A stretch of 64,000 nt of DNA from Thielaviopsis euricoi (GCA_001599615.1 BCHJ01000001.1:1617455-1681454), one strand, 5' to 3'. Shown: positions 1-12,316, numbered from the stretch's first letter. Notes: generated by a model not told the origin, from the sequence alone. Numbers and translations are program-made.

Positions 1-3000
1 ATCTTCCACGCCTTAGCCACCTTCTCGGCAATATCTTTAAGGCGGGCCATGGTGGCATCGTCAAGGTTGTCGGGCGGCAGAACCAGAGTGGCATCACCCG
101 AGTGGACACCAGCCTGCTCGACGTGCGAGCTGACGGCGTGCAGAATCAGCTCGCCGTTGGACGCAACACCGTCAACGTCAATCTCCCGGGCACCCTCAAT
201 GAACTTGGTAATGACAACTGGGTGGTCGGGCGACACGTCACTGGCAGCCTCCAGCTTATCCTTGAGGTCTTCAGGGCTGCGGATGACAGTCATGGCAGCG
301 CCAGACAGGACGTAGCTGGGACGGACCAGGACAGGGTAACCGACCTCCTCGGCAAACTTGGAAGCCTCCTCGACCGACGTCAGCTCCTTCCACGCCGGCT
401 GATCCACACCAATCGAGTCCAGAATCTCCGAGAACTTCTGGCGATCCTCGGCCTTGTCAATGTCCTTGGGATCAGTGCCCAGAACCTTGGCGCCGCCAGT
501 CTCCTGCAGACGTAGGGCAATGTTCTGCGGCAGCTGGCCACCGACCGAGACAACAACGCCCGAAGCGCTCTCCAGCTCGTAAATATCCATGACACGCTCG
601 TAGCTCAGCTCCTCGAAGTACAGCTTGTCAGCAGTGTCGAAGTCAGTGCTGTAAGTCTCGGGGTTGTAGTTGATCATGACCGTCTTCTGGCCCATCTCAC
701 GCAGAGTCTGCGTGGCGCTCACGGCACACCAGTCAAACTCGACTGAGCTACCAATACGGTACACACCACTACCCAGAATGATGGTACCCTTGTCCTCAAA
801 GGTAACATCGTGGGAAGAAGCGTTGTACGTAGTGTACAGGTAGTTGGTGTCAGCAGGGAACTCGGCAGCCAGAGTGTCAATCTTCTTGACCCACGGGCGG
901 ATACCAAAGCCAGTACGGGCAGCACGGACGGCATCTTCGTTCGAGTTGACAGCGTGAGCAATCTGGCGATCAGAGAAACCCATCTTCTTGGCCGACAGGA
1001 TCTGGTCCTTCTTCAGGGCCTCGAGGCTTCCAGCAGCCTGCAGCTCCTTGGTCATGTTGACAATGTTCTGCAGCTTGTGCAGGAACCACTTGTCAATCTT
1101 GGTCAGGTCGTGCAGCTTGTCAACCGAGTAGCCCTCGTGAAGCATAGCCTGGCCAACAGCCAGCCAGCGACGGTCGGTAGGGTTCTTCAGGGTCTCATCC
1201 AGGTTCTCAAACTTATCACCCTGGAAACCAACAAACTTGGGGTCGACCTGGCGAATAGCCTTCTGGAAAGACTCCTCGAAGGTACGACCAATGGCCATAA
1301 CCTCACCGACAGACTTCATTGCCGAGCCAATGTCGCGCTTGACGTGCTGGAACTTGGAAAGATCCCAGCGGGGAATCTTGGTGACGATGTAGTCAAGGGA
1401 GGGCTCGAAGTTGGCAGTGGCTTGTGGCTGTTAGCACTCTTCTCTTCATCATCCACCGACACTCACACAGGCTCGGGAGAACTCACTAGTCTTGGTCACA
1501 GCATTGGGAAGCTCAGGCAGCGAGTGGCCGAGACCGATCTTGGCCGCAGTGTAAGCCAGGGGGTAGCCAGTAGCCTTGGAGGCCAGGGCCGAGGAACGCG
1601 AAAGACGGGCGTTGACCTCAATAACACGGTAGTCGAGACCATCGGGCTGCAGGGCGTACTGAACGTTGCATTCGCCAACAACGCCCAGGTGGCGGACAAT
1701 CTTGATGGCGGCCGAACGCAGCATGTGGTACTCCTCGTCGCTCAGGGTCTGCGAGGGAGCAACGACAATGGAGTCACCAGTGTGGACACCAAGGGGGCTG
1801 TTGAGTTTGCTGTTAGTTACTCTGTCCCATCTCTCTTTTTCTCGTTTCCGTTCGGCTTAGATGGGGTCTTCCTTACTCAAAGTTTTCCATGTTGCAGACA
1901 GTGATGCAGTTGTTGTTGGCATCACGGACCACCTCATACTCAACCTCCTTCCAGCCCTTGAGCGACTTCTCGACCAGAATCTGAGGCGACAGGGTCAGGG
2001 ACCGGGCAGCCATGTTGCGGAGCTCATCCTCGTTGTTGGCAAAGCCGGAGCCGAGACCACCGAGAGCATAGGCGGCACGGACACTATGGTTTGCTGTGTT
2101 AGCTAACAAACAGGACAAGCGACTTACACCCGTTGTCACGTGATCCGGGATTTTAGATATTGAGAGGGCCAGTAAACTTACATGATGGGGTAGCCAACCT
2201 TGTTGGCGGCATCCAGCGCCTCGTCAATGGTCGAAACAGCAATTGACTTGGCAATGGGAATGTCAATCTCCTGCAGAGCCTTGGCAAAAAGATCACGATC
2301 TTCGGAAAGCTCGAGAGTATCGACAGACGTGCCCAGAACCTTGACGCCATACTTCTCGAAAAGGCCCACTTTATTATAGTAAAAAAGGTTGGTTAGCGCA
2401 TGTGATTTAGCGAAGCAAGATAAGCCGATAAGATTATTTAACACCAAAAATTTTGGCCAGTCCAGGAACCAGCGCCCATTGGGGAAAAATAACAAAAAAG
2501 AACACAAATCTTTGTGGGATTTTTTGAGGAAAAATTCCTTGGTGGCTCGCTCCAAGGTCGAGCTAAAGAGCGGAACCGGAACCCCGGCCAGGTGGGAAGC
2601 ACTGGCCATTCCATTGGACATCTTGTTACGTTATCAAAACACAACGAGGGATCGTGACATCACAAAACCCGCGTGTAAGACGGATAAGTGATAACGACAG
2701 TCCATTGACGGAGATCCAAGTGCGCAGGCGAAGGAAATGGAAGGGAGAGGCAAATAACTTACGGCGCTTCATCTCAACACCCAGATTCAGAGCAGTCTGA
2801 CCGCCAAAGGACAGGAAGATGCCATCGGGCTTCTCCTTTTCAATAACGTAGCTGACGTACTCAGAAGTGACGGGCAGGTAGTAAACCTCGTCGCTATGTC
2901 GGCCGGGGCGGTTAGCATTGTGTATTCGTGTCCAGAGCAGGCAGTAGTATGTGTATTCGATCGGCAGGGCGGGGCGGGGTCCGGGCGCACTCACGCAAGA

Positions 3001-3547
3001 GAGTGGTTGGTCTGAATAGTGGCAATGTTGGGGTTGATCAGAACCGACTTGATGCCGGCTTCTTTCAACGCTTTCAATGCCTGAGAACCTGTGATTGAGG
3101 GACATATGTTAGCGCAAGATCCCGAGCCTAATTGGTGCCGCGCGAGTAGCAGTACGTACCAGAATAATCGAATTCTCCAGCCTGGCCAATAGCAAGACCA
3201 CCACTACCAATGACGAGAACCTGTGCCCATTGTTAGCCGTTGACATAGTCCCATGAGGATTGTCGACAAAACAGTACCTTCTTGACATCAATCTGGGGCT
3301 GGGTCTTAATCACACCGCTAGCCAGGTACGCCTTTGTGTTGGGCGCAGCCTGGGTATCAGCAGCACGGCACAGCGCTGTGTATGATAATAACCGCTTCTG
3401 AGTCTGGGCACTGATTATGGACTTTGAGGACGCGATGCGGGTAGAAGCAAGCGCAAACGAGCGGGCATTGCGGCCGACGCTCAGCGGCAGTTGGCGAGAA
3501 TTTCGGAGAGCAGCCGGGGCTCTACCAGCGAGAGCCTGGAACGACAT
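1..3547 (-). CDS. CPA2: Arginine-specific carbamoyl-phosphate synthetase, large subunit, mitochondrial (3' end missing)
   Basis: Makes carbamoyl phosphate from ammonia (supplied by the glutaminase subunit), bicarbonate and 2 ATP for arginine synthesis. Exons by hand: 3547-3278, 3220-3160, 3088-2995, 2893-2763, 2368-2182, 2083-1877, 1797-1487, 1420-1 (open at the window edge), about 893 residues so far, against roughly 1,100-1,200 for the family. The first 80 residues are rich in Arg, Ser and Ala with no acidic stretch, a mitochondrial targeting peptide. Then come the CPSase start motif (VLVIGSGGLAIGQAGEFDYSG), the NPNIATIQTNHS segment, the ATP-grasp VRAAYALGGLGSG and the DPLGVHTGDSIVVAPSQTL segment. 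Introns have CTAAC branch points. The separate organellar large subunit argues for the arginine-specific enzyme and not the pyrimidine CAD-type fusion. Intron 4 (2762-2369) is long and ends in a weaker AAG acceptor, the least certain junction. Confidence 0.93.
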
Positions 3548-5171
3548 TTTGAGGTGTGACTTTTTGAAGTTTTGTGGCTGAGATGAAAAAGAGCGGAAAT
3601 CAAAGTTGAAGATGATGAGATCAATGTCGGGGAGGTTTGTCGAGAATATGAAGCGACAAACAAATAAGCAAGACTTTTAAGAGCTACCAAGTAGAGCAAC
3701 AGTAGCGTTTTTTTGTGTATGTGTTCTTTTGATTCTATTCAATCAATTGAAAGAAGAAGAAGAAAAGAAAAGAAAAGGAAAATATATAGAGAAACAAAAA
3801 AGAGAACCGACAGCAACAGAGAAAGAAAACAGCGGCGGGCTGAAGTTTAAAAGCGTTTTGAATGTTCCCCAAGCGTGACGAAAAAGCTTAATGAAATAAA
3901 ATATAAAAGAAAAAAAACCACCCAATAAACGAGCTTCGTGGTGGGGATATCAAGCGAAAAGGAACAGAGCATGAAATGACAATTACAGCACACATTGAAA
4001 AGCTACAATTGGTCACAGATGATAAGATAGAACTTTTTTTTGTTTTTGTTTTTGTTTTTGTTTTTCTTTATTTCTTCGATTTTCTTTGCCCCGGAACTAC
4101 TGCTAGCTTAGTGGCTTTGCCAGGGCGTTGTTCCTGCCGTGGATTCTGGACAGGAGGAGGGAGGAAGGAAGCAGCGCTGATGACGGTGACGGTGATCTTT
4201 TGGAAGGCGCGCAGAATTTGCCCGGTGCGAGAGAGCGCACTGTTCTCTGTTCTGCTTTTCTATTGTTCTATGTGCTACTATTCTAATTTCTACTGCTCTG
4301 CGTTATACTACTACTAATCAGTCCAGCACCACCGACCGTACATGACCAGCTCGATGTATTCTATATTCTCAATGGCGGTCCGTGATGGTGATGGTGATGT
4401 CGAAAACTAACGTCCCCTTGTAGTCTGACATCAAGACACGCATTGGCCAGCTGGAGCTGGCGTTCGCTAGCTGACCAACTACTGACAACTACTAACTCTA
4501 CTGTACCACTGACGTTCTATTCTGCGTAACTTGTTACTCATGCAGACACCATCTAATCTATATGGCAGCACATGTTGAGTCACCCGCATTCCTGATCCTG
4601 GTCCGTCTTGCGTCTCGCTCCTGCGCATGCGTCTGAGTCGCATGCGCTCGTTGTTTGCTACACGCTCCAGCGTATTACTCTTGACATGGATATGTTGGTC
4701 GCAAAAAAAATTTAAGAAAAAAATTCAAACTCAGATAGTAAGCGCCTGCAGGTGCGCACCCGTGCATAAGACGGTGACTTGAGTGAGTCTTTTGACTGTT
4801 TTCTCGAAGAATTTTGCGCTGTCCCTGATACCGAGTATCAACGCGTCGCCAGAGATAGCTATGAGAAATAAACAGTCACTGTTACTGGTATACAGAGTCC
4901 AACTAATACCAAGTATGATATTGGCTTACCAGCTATACTACAAATAAGATTTAAGCAGTGTTGTTCAGAAACATACTCACAGTCACAACCTACCATTTCT
5001 ATGACTCCAGGCGGCGGTCGAAGTCCGCGGACCTGGCCGCTGCTACTGAGTCCAAGGCAGCATGTAAACGGTTGTCAAGTTACAGGGGCAGCAATAAACT
5101 AGTAAAAATAGCAACGGTTAAAGAAGCAGTGTTAGTGCCTGTGGGAGTGATTCAGAACTGGCGCAACCAAG

Positions 5172-5204
5172 GAATGACACGACACAGTCAGTTTAGAATT
5201 CTTG
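5172..5204 (+). repeat. Diverged direct repeat, copy 1
   Basis: GAATGACA, then CGACACAGTCAGT, then ATTCTT, matching 5932-5964 with a few substitutions and two small indels. Function unknown. Confidence 0.6.
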
Positions 5205-5931
5205 TTTGTGGTTGTGCATAATGCGAATTGCTCGGCACAGTTTGTTCTCCGGGGATCTGTAAAGCCGTATTTTGTGACCGAAACTGATGACTCCTAGGCT
5301 GCGCTGCAGTTTCAAGACCGGTGGAATCAAGCTACAACACATATCATCTCCAATCACTACTTGTACTGCAAATGATGGTCTACCGCCTACTCACAGGCTA
5401 TCATCACCAGTGTCTCTACTAAACTTTAGGCATGGTATTATTGGGCCCTGTTGTTATCTCGAACGTTCAAAGTAGAGTTAATAGCCCCAGCCAAGGAGGA
5501 ACCATCGCTCCACTCTAGCCACTTTAACCCAGCTCCTTCGTCCTTGGGCACCACAACCGCACTGAGCCAAGTAGCCAAGCACACGATCCTAGAATGTACC
5601 TTTTTATTTCCTGTTCTTCTTAGTACAATTAGCCGGCTCCTCTCTATAACTGGCCGAGCATAACAAGGCAAAAAAGACGACCAAACCGGCAAACTCCCCC
5701 TGCCAAACTGATTCTTGTTCTAGACCTCAGCGACTGAAGGAGGGGCTGGCATACGACTGGCCTGGCGCTGATTGGCTGCAGGCTGTTGCGATGACTTATT
5801 CTTGCATATCACAGCATGTCTTGGGAATCAGGTTGCTCGTACAAAGAAAGGCGGCGGTAGGGGAAAATATTAAAATCATAGCGTATATACATACTTACGG
5901 AGTAGTGCCGATACTTGGCACTAGACTTGGA

Positions 5932-5964
5932 GAATGACATGCGACACAGTCAGTAAGGATTCTT
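5932..5964 (+). repeat. Diverged direct repeat, copy 2
   Basis: Second copy of the repeat at 5172-5204, 760 bases downstream. May be remains of an old element or local duplication in the CPA2-SEC66 spacer. Confidence 0.6.
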
Positions 5965-6490
5965 CTCTGGTCATTGTCGACTCATCCATTGGGCCTTTGG
6001 TTGTCACCATGATTTAATCAAAGTGAGGTTATTGTTTTGAAGAAATCATCTAAGGGTTACAGCCCCGCAAACCTTTACAATTCATGGCGGGGCAGCCCAA
6101 CCCTATTTACGTGTGAATTAGGGTCTGACTTACACCCACAAGTTGTATTCCAGGAACGCAGCACTTCATTTGATCTCTCGGCTAAACACCGGCAACCATC
6201 TTTACTTTTGTACAAACGGGCCAGGTAACAAACAAGCTGGCCAAAAGACTAAAAAAGGCCCTCAAAGAAGAGAGTAGAACAAAGCAGGGACAAGACGTCA
6301 CTTTTTTTTATTTTTATTTTTATTTTTCCTATTTGTTGTCTTTTACAGCTTAGTTTTGCGCCGCCGTCGCCAATTCCTTTTTACTTTCACTTGTCTCTCA
6401 TTGAATACCTCTTTGTTTTCCTTTTTTAGTTTCCCTTTCTTTTTCTTGCCCATCAAACTCTGCGCTCAATCAAGTCTTGCTGTGTTCGCA

Positions 6491-7382
6491 ATGTTTTTCT
6501 TGGAAGTTGATTGGATGGGCCTGGTGCTCCCATTTGCCTACATGACGGTGCTTGTCGGCTCTCTGATGGTGTTTTCTAGCATCTACCGCAAGCGCAAGGC
6601 CGGTACGTTTGGTTTGCCTTGTCTACTGACTGGCCATCCACCATCTCTCTCCTCTCCGTAGAAAAGAGGAAAGAAAAAAACTCGACCAAACGACGACATG
6701 CTAACATGATATCTGACTGTAGCCGAGAGCGCCAGCCTCGCCCCATGGTTCCCGCCGCACCTCCAGCGCAACATCTACCTTTCGCTGCTGCACATGAACC
6801 CCGAATCGGCCGACGACAAGGAGAAGACGCCGCGCGTGCCCGACAGCGTCATTCGCGCCGCACTGCTGCGCCGCGCCGTCGAGGACATCCACCGCCTGAT
6901 CCAGGTGCGCACCGCGAAGCAGGCGCTGACGGCTCTGCTGGCCAAGGGCAGCGTCAGTGACGACTTGTGGCAGCGTTTCCAGCGCGCTGAGAAGGACATG
7001 GAGGATGAGCTGCGCGATGTTGTCATGGAGGTTAGTTCTCCCCACCACCACTAAACAGTGCTTACGTCGAAGTCGCACCACAGGCAAAAAGAAGAAGGCC
7101 TTTATTCTTTTCTTATTGTTTGCCACTCGCTAACATGAAATACTGTCTTAGGCCAACGCGCTCGCGCCCAACTGGGGCCAGTCGATTTTCCAGTCCGCCA
7201 ACGAAATTGCTGCTAAGCAGGTCTTTACGTCCAAGCTGAGCGAGGTCGAGTCGCAGGTCGAGGCCGACAAGGAGTGGTGGGAGAAGCGCAAGGCGGCTAT
7301 CAAGGAAGAGCTTCTGCTCGAGCTGGAGCAGGAGGAGACTGCTGCCGCTACCACTGCCGCCGCCGCCACTACTACCAACTAG
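6491..7382 (+). CDS. SEC66: Sec66/Sec71, subunit of the Sec62/63 ER translocon complex
   Basis: Non-essential partner of Sec63, Sec62 and Sec72 in post-translational protein import into the ER. Exons 6491-6602, 6723-7030 and 7152-7382 give 216 residues, close to the family's usual 200-240. A single membrane segment (about residues 10-32) is followed by the basic YRKRK stop-transfer. The cytosolic part shows family hallmarks: PWFPPHLQRNIYLSLLHM, then AALLRRAVEDIHRLIQ, KGSVSDDLWQRF and NWGQSIFQSANEI, ending in a Glu/Ala/Thr-rich coiled tail. Both introns have GCTAACATG branch points 16-18 bases before the AG. The start is the first ATG after a pyrimidine-rich leader and directly precedes the lumenal/membrane segment. 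It is transcribed divergently from CPA2. Confidence 0.92.
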
Positions 7383-7658
7383 ATACCCCTCATCCATTCT
7401 ATTATTTTGTACATTTTAGACATTCTTTTTCACATAGAGGCACGTGTGCCGCCACAAAACTATTGCCCTGGATTCTTGGGCTTTGCCAACATTCATGGCC
7501 ACTTGTGATACGATATTTACAGTCCACTGTTATATACAGATGTATCCTGTGGGTAAAAGTGAAGTCTATTTGAGGTTTATAAATCAGTATGCAAAACACA
7601 ATATGGGCTATGTAAAGACAGAAAACAAAGGCAAAAAAAAAAGCAGATAATCGCATAT

Positions 7659-9326
7659 CTAGATAGTGTCAGGAATCCCGGGGCAGTGGAAGTACTTCTT
7701 GCAGACCTCAATTGTCTCTGTCAAGCTGGGCGCACCTCCCTCACCAAAGTACCAGTTCACCATATTCTCGTGCTCGTAGTCACTCATGAGGGGGTCTTCC
7801 TCGATGTCCTCGTCCTCATCCTCATCCTCATCCTCATCGTCACCAATATCTCTGCCTTCATCGGCGCGGAATTCTTTGCAATCGTCCTGGACGTTGTCCA
7901 TATCATCAGCATCCTGTGCGGCTCCTTCTTCGCACAATGTGGTAAGCATATCGGCGGCAATCAACATGACTCGCTCTAGTTTCCCAAGTGTTGCAATGTC
8001 CTTGGCATTTTGCTTGTCCTCGGGCTTGCTCTTGCGCTTGAGAGTATCGAGTAGCTTACGCATGTTGGGAATGTTCAGCGAAGGCTTGAGAGTGCCAACA
8101 GAAGAAGAGGTAGTGCCGGCTGTAGACTGAGAAGAAGAAGGTGCGTGAGCAGAGCGCTGAGATTTAATGGCAGAAGCCGAAGCCGGCAGAGGAGGAAGAG
8201 GGCAAGATGGAGCGTTGGTAGGAGGCGAACCAAAGATGCCAGAGGCAATATTCTCAGGGAGGTCAGGCGAGAGAAGATCGTAGTTGCTAACGGCAACTGC
8301 GGCCTGCTCAGGACTAAAGAAGTCGATGCTGTAGTGCTCAAACAGTGCCGGAGCATAAATGGGCGCCGGGCGGTTCTTGCGGTTGGCCTCGGAAAGACCA
8401 GGGCCAACTTCGAAGTTGGGGTTGACTGATGAAGCAGGACTAGGGCAGTGCTTGACGGTAAGACTGCGACTCAGGGCGGAGACCTTGGTGGGAATAGTGG
8501 GCGAGTCGACCCAGCTCTTCTGGAGAGAAGAGGCCGAGGCCGGGCTCGAGTCGTTCTTCAGGTAGCTTTCCAGAAAGCTGATGTAACCAGGACTAATGGC
8601 AGCCTTGGAACCGGGCGTGACCTCGCCAGCGCCAAAGTATGGGACAGGGTGAGCCTGAAGGGGACTGTGGAAGTTGGGCATCTGGGCCACAGCACCACCG
8701 AAAACGCTGAAAGACGGAGCACGTCCCAGAGTAGGAAGCTGCGTGGGCGACGAACGAGGGTTAGGGCTGCCGGCAGCGATCAAAGCAAAACTTGAGGTTG
8801 GCATAGGGCTAGCAACACAGCTGGTAGCCGTAGCCTGACCAGACTTCCAGACTGTGCTCTGGGGAACACCGGAAGCTACAGTGCCTAGACGAACGGCAGG
8901 ATCACGCTCCAGCGTGTTAAAGCGAGTGGCTAGTCCAGGGCAGTCGACACCCAGAGCAGGCGAGTTCAGAGAAGCGTTAGACTCCAGGTCATCCGCTGAG
9001 TCCCACTGCTCAAAAGGAGGACGGAACTCGGTCGCAGACCAGTCAGATGAGCGCGGGGCAGTAGAGGGAGTGGGCATACTGGCCAGCAGATGGGAAGCTT
9101 GGGAGCTTTCGGAGTACTCAGGGAAGTAGACTGAGTCTGGGGTATCTGGATGGACCGGCTCACCAGAAAAGATAGATGCGAGATTTCCGGCGTTGAGAAT
9201 AGGCGAGTTATCAACGATGGAGCTCAGAGATGACGGAATAGAATAACGGCGGTTTACGGGCGAATGGGCAGAGTTTCCAATGAATGGAGAAGAAGAGGCA
9301 CGGCGGAGAAAAGCACGAGGATTCAT
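7659..9326 (-). CDS. Ser/Pro-rich protein with acidic C-terminal region, function unknown
   Basis: One exon, 555 residues. I do not recognise the family. The first ATG after the CT-rich leader starts MNPRAFLRRASSSPF; an in-frame non-ATG extension to 9428 exists but looks like leader. The first 400 residues are Ser/Pro/Ala-rich and probably disordered, with many Ser-Pro sites. A short basic helix (MRKLLDTLKRKSKPEDK) and a helical stretch (LGKLERVMLIAADMLTTLCEEG) follow, then an Asp/Glu run encoded by CCTCAT repeats (7808-7840) and a compact end containing NWYFGEGG and CKKYFHCPG. The ordered C-terminus after the acidic run is the part most likely to be conserved. Ser-Pro density suggests a phosphorylated regulator, but this is inference only. 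Confidence 0.8.
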   Translation of the reverse strand: MNPRAFLRRASSSPFIGNSAHSPVNRRYSIPSSLSSIVDNSPILNAGNLASIFSGEPVHPDTPDSVYFPEYSESSQASHLLASMPTPSTAPRSSDWSATEFRPPFEQWDSADDLESNASLNSPALGVDCPGLATRFNTLERDPAVRLGTVASGVPQSTVWKSGQATATSCVASPMPTSSFALIAAGSPNPRSSPTQLPTLGRAPSFSVFGGAVAQMPNFHSPLQAHPVPYFGAGEVTPGSKAAISPGYISFLESYLKNDSSPASASSLQKSWVDSPTIPTKVSALSRSLTVKHCPSPASSVNPNFEVGPGLSEANRKNRPAPIYAPALFEHYSIDFFSPEQAAVAVSNYDLLSPDLPENIASGIFGSPPTNAPSCPLPPLPASASAIKSQRSAHAPSSSQSTAGTTSSSVGTLKPSLNIPNMRKLLDTLKRKSKPEDKQNAKDIATLGKLERVMLIAADMLTTLCEEGAAQDADDMDNVQDDCKEFRADEGRDIGDDEDEDEDEDEDIEEDPLMSDYEHENMVNWYFGEGGAPSLTETIEVCKKYFHCPGIPDTI

Positions 9327-9953
9327 AGCAAGTATATGTTGAAAAGATAGGGAGAAACGACCGGCGTTTCTGAATGGGCAATGGAGGAAGCTTGAGATCA
9401 GATGTATCAGGTAAAGTCCAGACCGCACGATAGAGAAGATGGAAAAGCGAGAATGGTGTTAGGGAGAGTTGAAAAATTATAGAAGGATAAAAGAAGAGGA
9501 AGAAGAGAACGATACTGACGAGAGGAGTAGAAACATAACGGAAGAAGAGCCGCAGGAAGTGAGCTTTATATAATAAAGTTCGGGGTCATCGTGAAAGATC
9601 CTGGCCAACAAAGGGAAAGAACATGTGAAAGATTTTCGTTGTTGCCATTGATGACATGAAGTAGGCGTTACAAAAAGTTGCAGTGCAAACAAAGAAGCTA
9701 CCAAAGAAAGAAGGTGAAGATGCTATTTTTTTTCTCGCAGGGAAACTATAGAGACAAAGAACAACAAAGACCACCCACACAAAATGTAAAAATACAGACA
9801 AAAGAAAAAGAGTTTTGTCACATAGTGATAAAAGAGAAATATGACCAAAGACAGTCTATTAACATGCTAGTCCTGAAAAGAAAGAAAAGAAGGAAGAAAA
9901 AAAAAACGCTGCGAACAAAGAAAAGAACAACAAACAAAGCATGTAATTTCAAT
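9327..9953. other. Spacer: ORC3 3' flank and CT-rich leader of the 7659-9326 gene
   Basis: Purine-rich on the plus strand (so CT-rich in the sense of both flanking minus-strand genes), with poly-A tracts near 9895-9906. No open frame with coding character is visible. The part next to 9326 is probably the promoter/leader of the downstream gene; the part next to 9954 the 3' UTR of ORC3. Confidence 0.5.
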
Positions 9954-12316
9954 CTACAGCCATTTTACTTTTGAAATATGATCCGCCTTCTTCCGGCTCG
10001 CTTTGATGTATCCCAGAAGCCGCAGTTCGGCCAACCCGCGATAAAACAGGCTCAGTGCTTGGCGGCTATCTGTCTTGGGCCCCAGAGCACTCTTAAACGC
10101 TCCCCACAAATCGGCCACGTTAATCAGCGACCCAGCCTCGAGATACAGCCGGTACAAGATACACGTGGCTGGCGGTACGCCCGTCTTGTCGCTCGAGCAA
10201 CAGCTACACGCCAGGTAGTCCTGCGGCCGCGTCAGGCTGCGTTCAAACACGAGTCGTGGCCGCGGGACAAACACGTCGCGGTGTGGCGTGCGGTTGTCAT
10301 AGACCCATGCTTCGTGCAGCAGGAGCTGAGTCGCCGGGAAGATGTTGACGGGCGCGTCAGAACTGGCAGTGTCAGAGTCGGCGTCGTCGCCAGCCTGACG
10401 CACAATGTGTGTGAGCACGACGCAGAGTTGCTCGACGAGCTGGGTGAAGGCGCGGTCTGCTCCGGTGACGCTGGTAGAGTCCTGGGCAAGTTGCGCGCGC
10501 CGAGAAATAGCCGTGCTGCGAGCGGATTTGCTCGGACTAGCGTGTAGATTACGCAGGCCGTTGTTGGATTCCTGCAGCTCAGAAATGTCGTTGGATATCT
10601 GGGCTAACTGGGCTGCTGTATCGGCTGACAGGATGCCCTGCAGGCTGTCTGAGCCTGATATTAAAAGATGGGAAATAACTGCCTGAATGGTGTCGGGGGC
10701 CATCCGTTTCAGGGCCACCATAGTTGGCGAGTGCGGACTGATGGCAATGCCATCGGCCATGAGCTCAATAAAGACGTCAATGTAGGCATTGGTGCGCTTC
10801 TCAGCTGCGCAGACGATTTCAGTGGCAGCGAGGAGTTGGCGCATATATGCCTGCCGACGGGAATTCCACACGGGGATTTGGGCACGCAAGACATCGGTAT
10901 CGACGAGCAGAGATTTTGCTGTAGAATAATGTCCTTGAGATACTAGGCTTTCAATGTACTCGTGAAACGACGGCATGGATTTGATTCCTTCCAGGAGCTC
11001 GGGGGTGACCATCTCCGGGTTGAGGTTTTCGTCAACCAAGAGACTTAGCGGGTTGGCGTAAAAGTGCGACATGTAGGCATACTAATTGTAGTAGTAATTG
11101 CATTAGTACATGACATGATTGGCGATAGATGATACTTGTTGTGGGCGCAAGAATAGACATACCTTGAGCGAATTGATAAATGACTGAATCCCCGCCACCT
11201 GATCCTGCTGCCGGTCCACAAATGCCCGGAGCAGATTCGGGCCTACTTGCAACGGCAAATCGGCCGCCGCCACTGCCGCCCGAAACACACGCTCTAGAAT
11301 CGCCATACTCTGCACCACATCAAACTGCGCTCCATACAGCATCCGGCATGTTGACTTGAGCAGCCGCGCTTGCAGCATCTGGGTGCTTGTGGCAATGCCA
11401 AACAGCAGGGTAAGTGGAATCTGTCCACGCCACGAGTGGAACAGCGTGATGAGATCCGAAAGCAGTCCGCTGTCAAAACCCTCGCAGTCCTGGAACGCCA
11501 CAAACACGTGCTCGCACGGCGTTGACTGGCTGTCCAGAAACGCCTTGAGCGCCGCCAGGTCGTAGTCGAGAAACTTGACGCCCGCACCCGCACCTGCACT
11601 GACCTGGCCGTCTTCGTCATCCTCGCCCTCGGAAACGACAACAGCCTTTGTCACTGTGACTTTGTGCTGCAGGTCAGTCGGCGTCGCCGTGATACCGCGC
11701 ACAATCTGCTTGAGCGCCGTCTTGATGGAGACGGCCTCGACGGAGCGCAGACGCACAAAGCGACTGGGCAGCGCATCCGTCAAGCTCTCGGCAAGCTGCT
11801 GAAAGAGCAGATCCTGCGACGCAATATTCGGCCCCGTGATTACAAAGGCAGTGGGAATGCGCCCATCGGTGACGGCAGCGCTGGCGTCCTCGACAAACGC
11901 GCATACTTGGTCGAGCGTGGCTTGGTTGGCGGAGCGCAGCACGTGATTGATGCGCGCGTCGAGGCGCGCCCAGTTGCTGCGGAAGAGGTGTTCACGGAAG
12001 GTGGACGCGGTGGCGGATTCTAGGCCGCTGAGGAGCGGAACGAAGTTGGACACGGGCTCGGCGGGGAGGGCGTTGGCGTCTGCCGCCGCCGCTGCTGCTG
12101 CTGCCGCTTCGGCCTTTTTGGGCCCCATACGGCGCCTCTTGATTGGGCGGTGTTCGCCGGTAAAGATGTCGTCATTTTCGTCGGGTTGGAAAATATATGC
12201 GACCTAGTGGTGGGGAGGAGAGTCTGGTCAGAGTTGCCTGCGAGACTTGGATGGAAGTCGAAAACGAGAAAAAAGAAACTCACCAGATCGTCGTGGTCGT
12301 TTGCGATCGGGTCCAT
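9954..12316 (-). CDS. ORC3: Origin recognition complex subunit 3
   Basis: Part of the six-subunit complex that marks replication origins and loads the MCM helicase. Exons 12316-12284, 12203-11163 and 11081-9954 give 733 residues. Exon 1 encodes MDPIANDHDDL and joins VAYIFQPDENDD, then a basic KRRRM patch and an Ala run. The middle is an AAA+-like domain lacking a clear Walker A, as expected for Orc3 (AFVITGPNIAS in the P-loop position; HVFVAFQDCEGFDSGLLSDLI in the Walker B region). The segment YAYMSHFYANPLSLL at the second junction, and the winged-helix end (ALSLFYRGLAELRLLGYIK then KADHISKVKWL), match the Orc3 C-terminus. Both introns (80 and 81 bases) have GT donors and AG acceptors and keep frame. 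Confidence 0.9.

Larger units (their letters stand above)
3548..6490. other. Gene-free spacer between divergent CPA2 and SEC66
   Basis: No convincing gene. Bases 3560-3925 are purine-rich on the plus strand, that is a CT-rich leader for CPA2. A TTTTTG repeat lies at about 4036-4071, GATGGT repeats at 4384-4401 and a TTTTTA repeat at 6302-6327, the last within the SEC66 leader. Bases 4750-6200 are AT-richer, without long frames, and hold a diverged direct repeat of about 33 bases (5172-5204 and 5932-5964). Confidence 0.6.

Noticed and set aside
810..1904. 364-residue plus-strand frame
   Set aside because: Antisense of CPA2; no recognisable domain, composition of an opposite-strand shadow.
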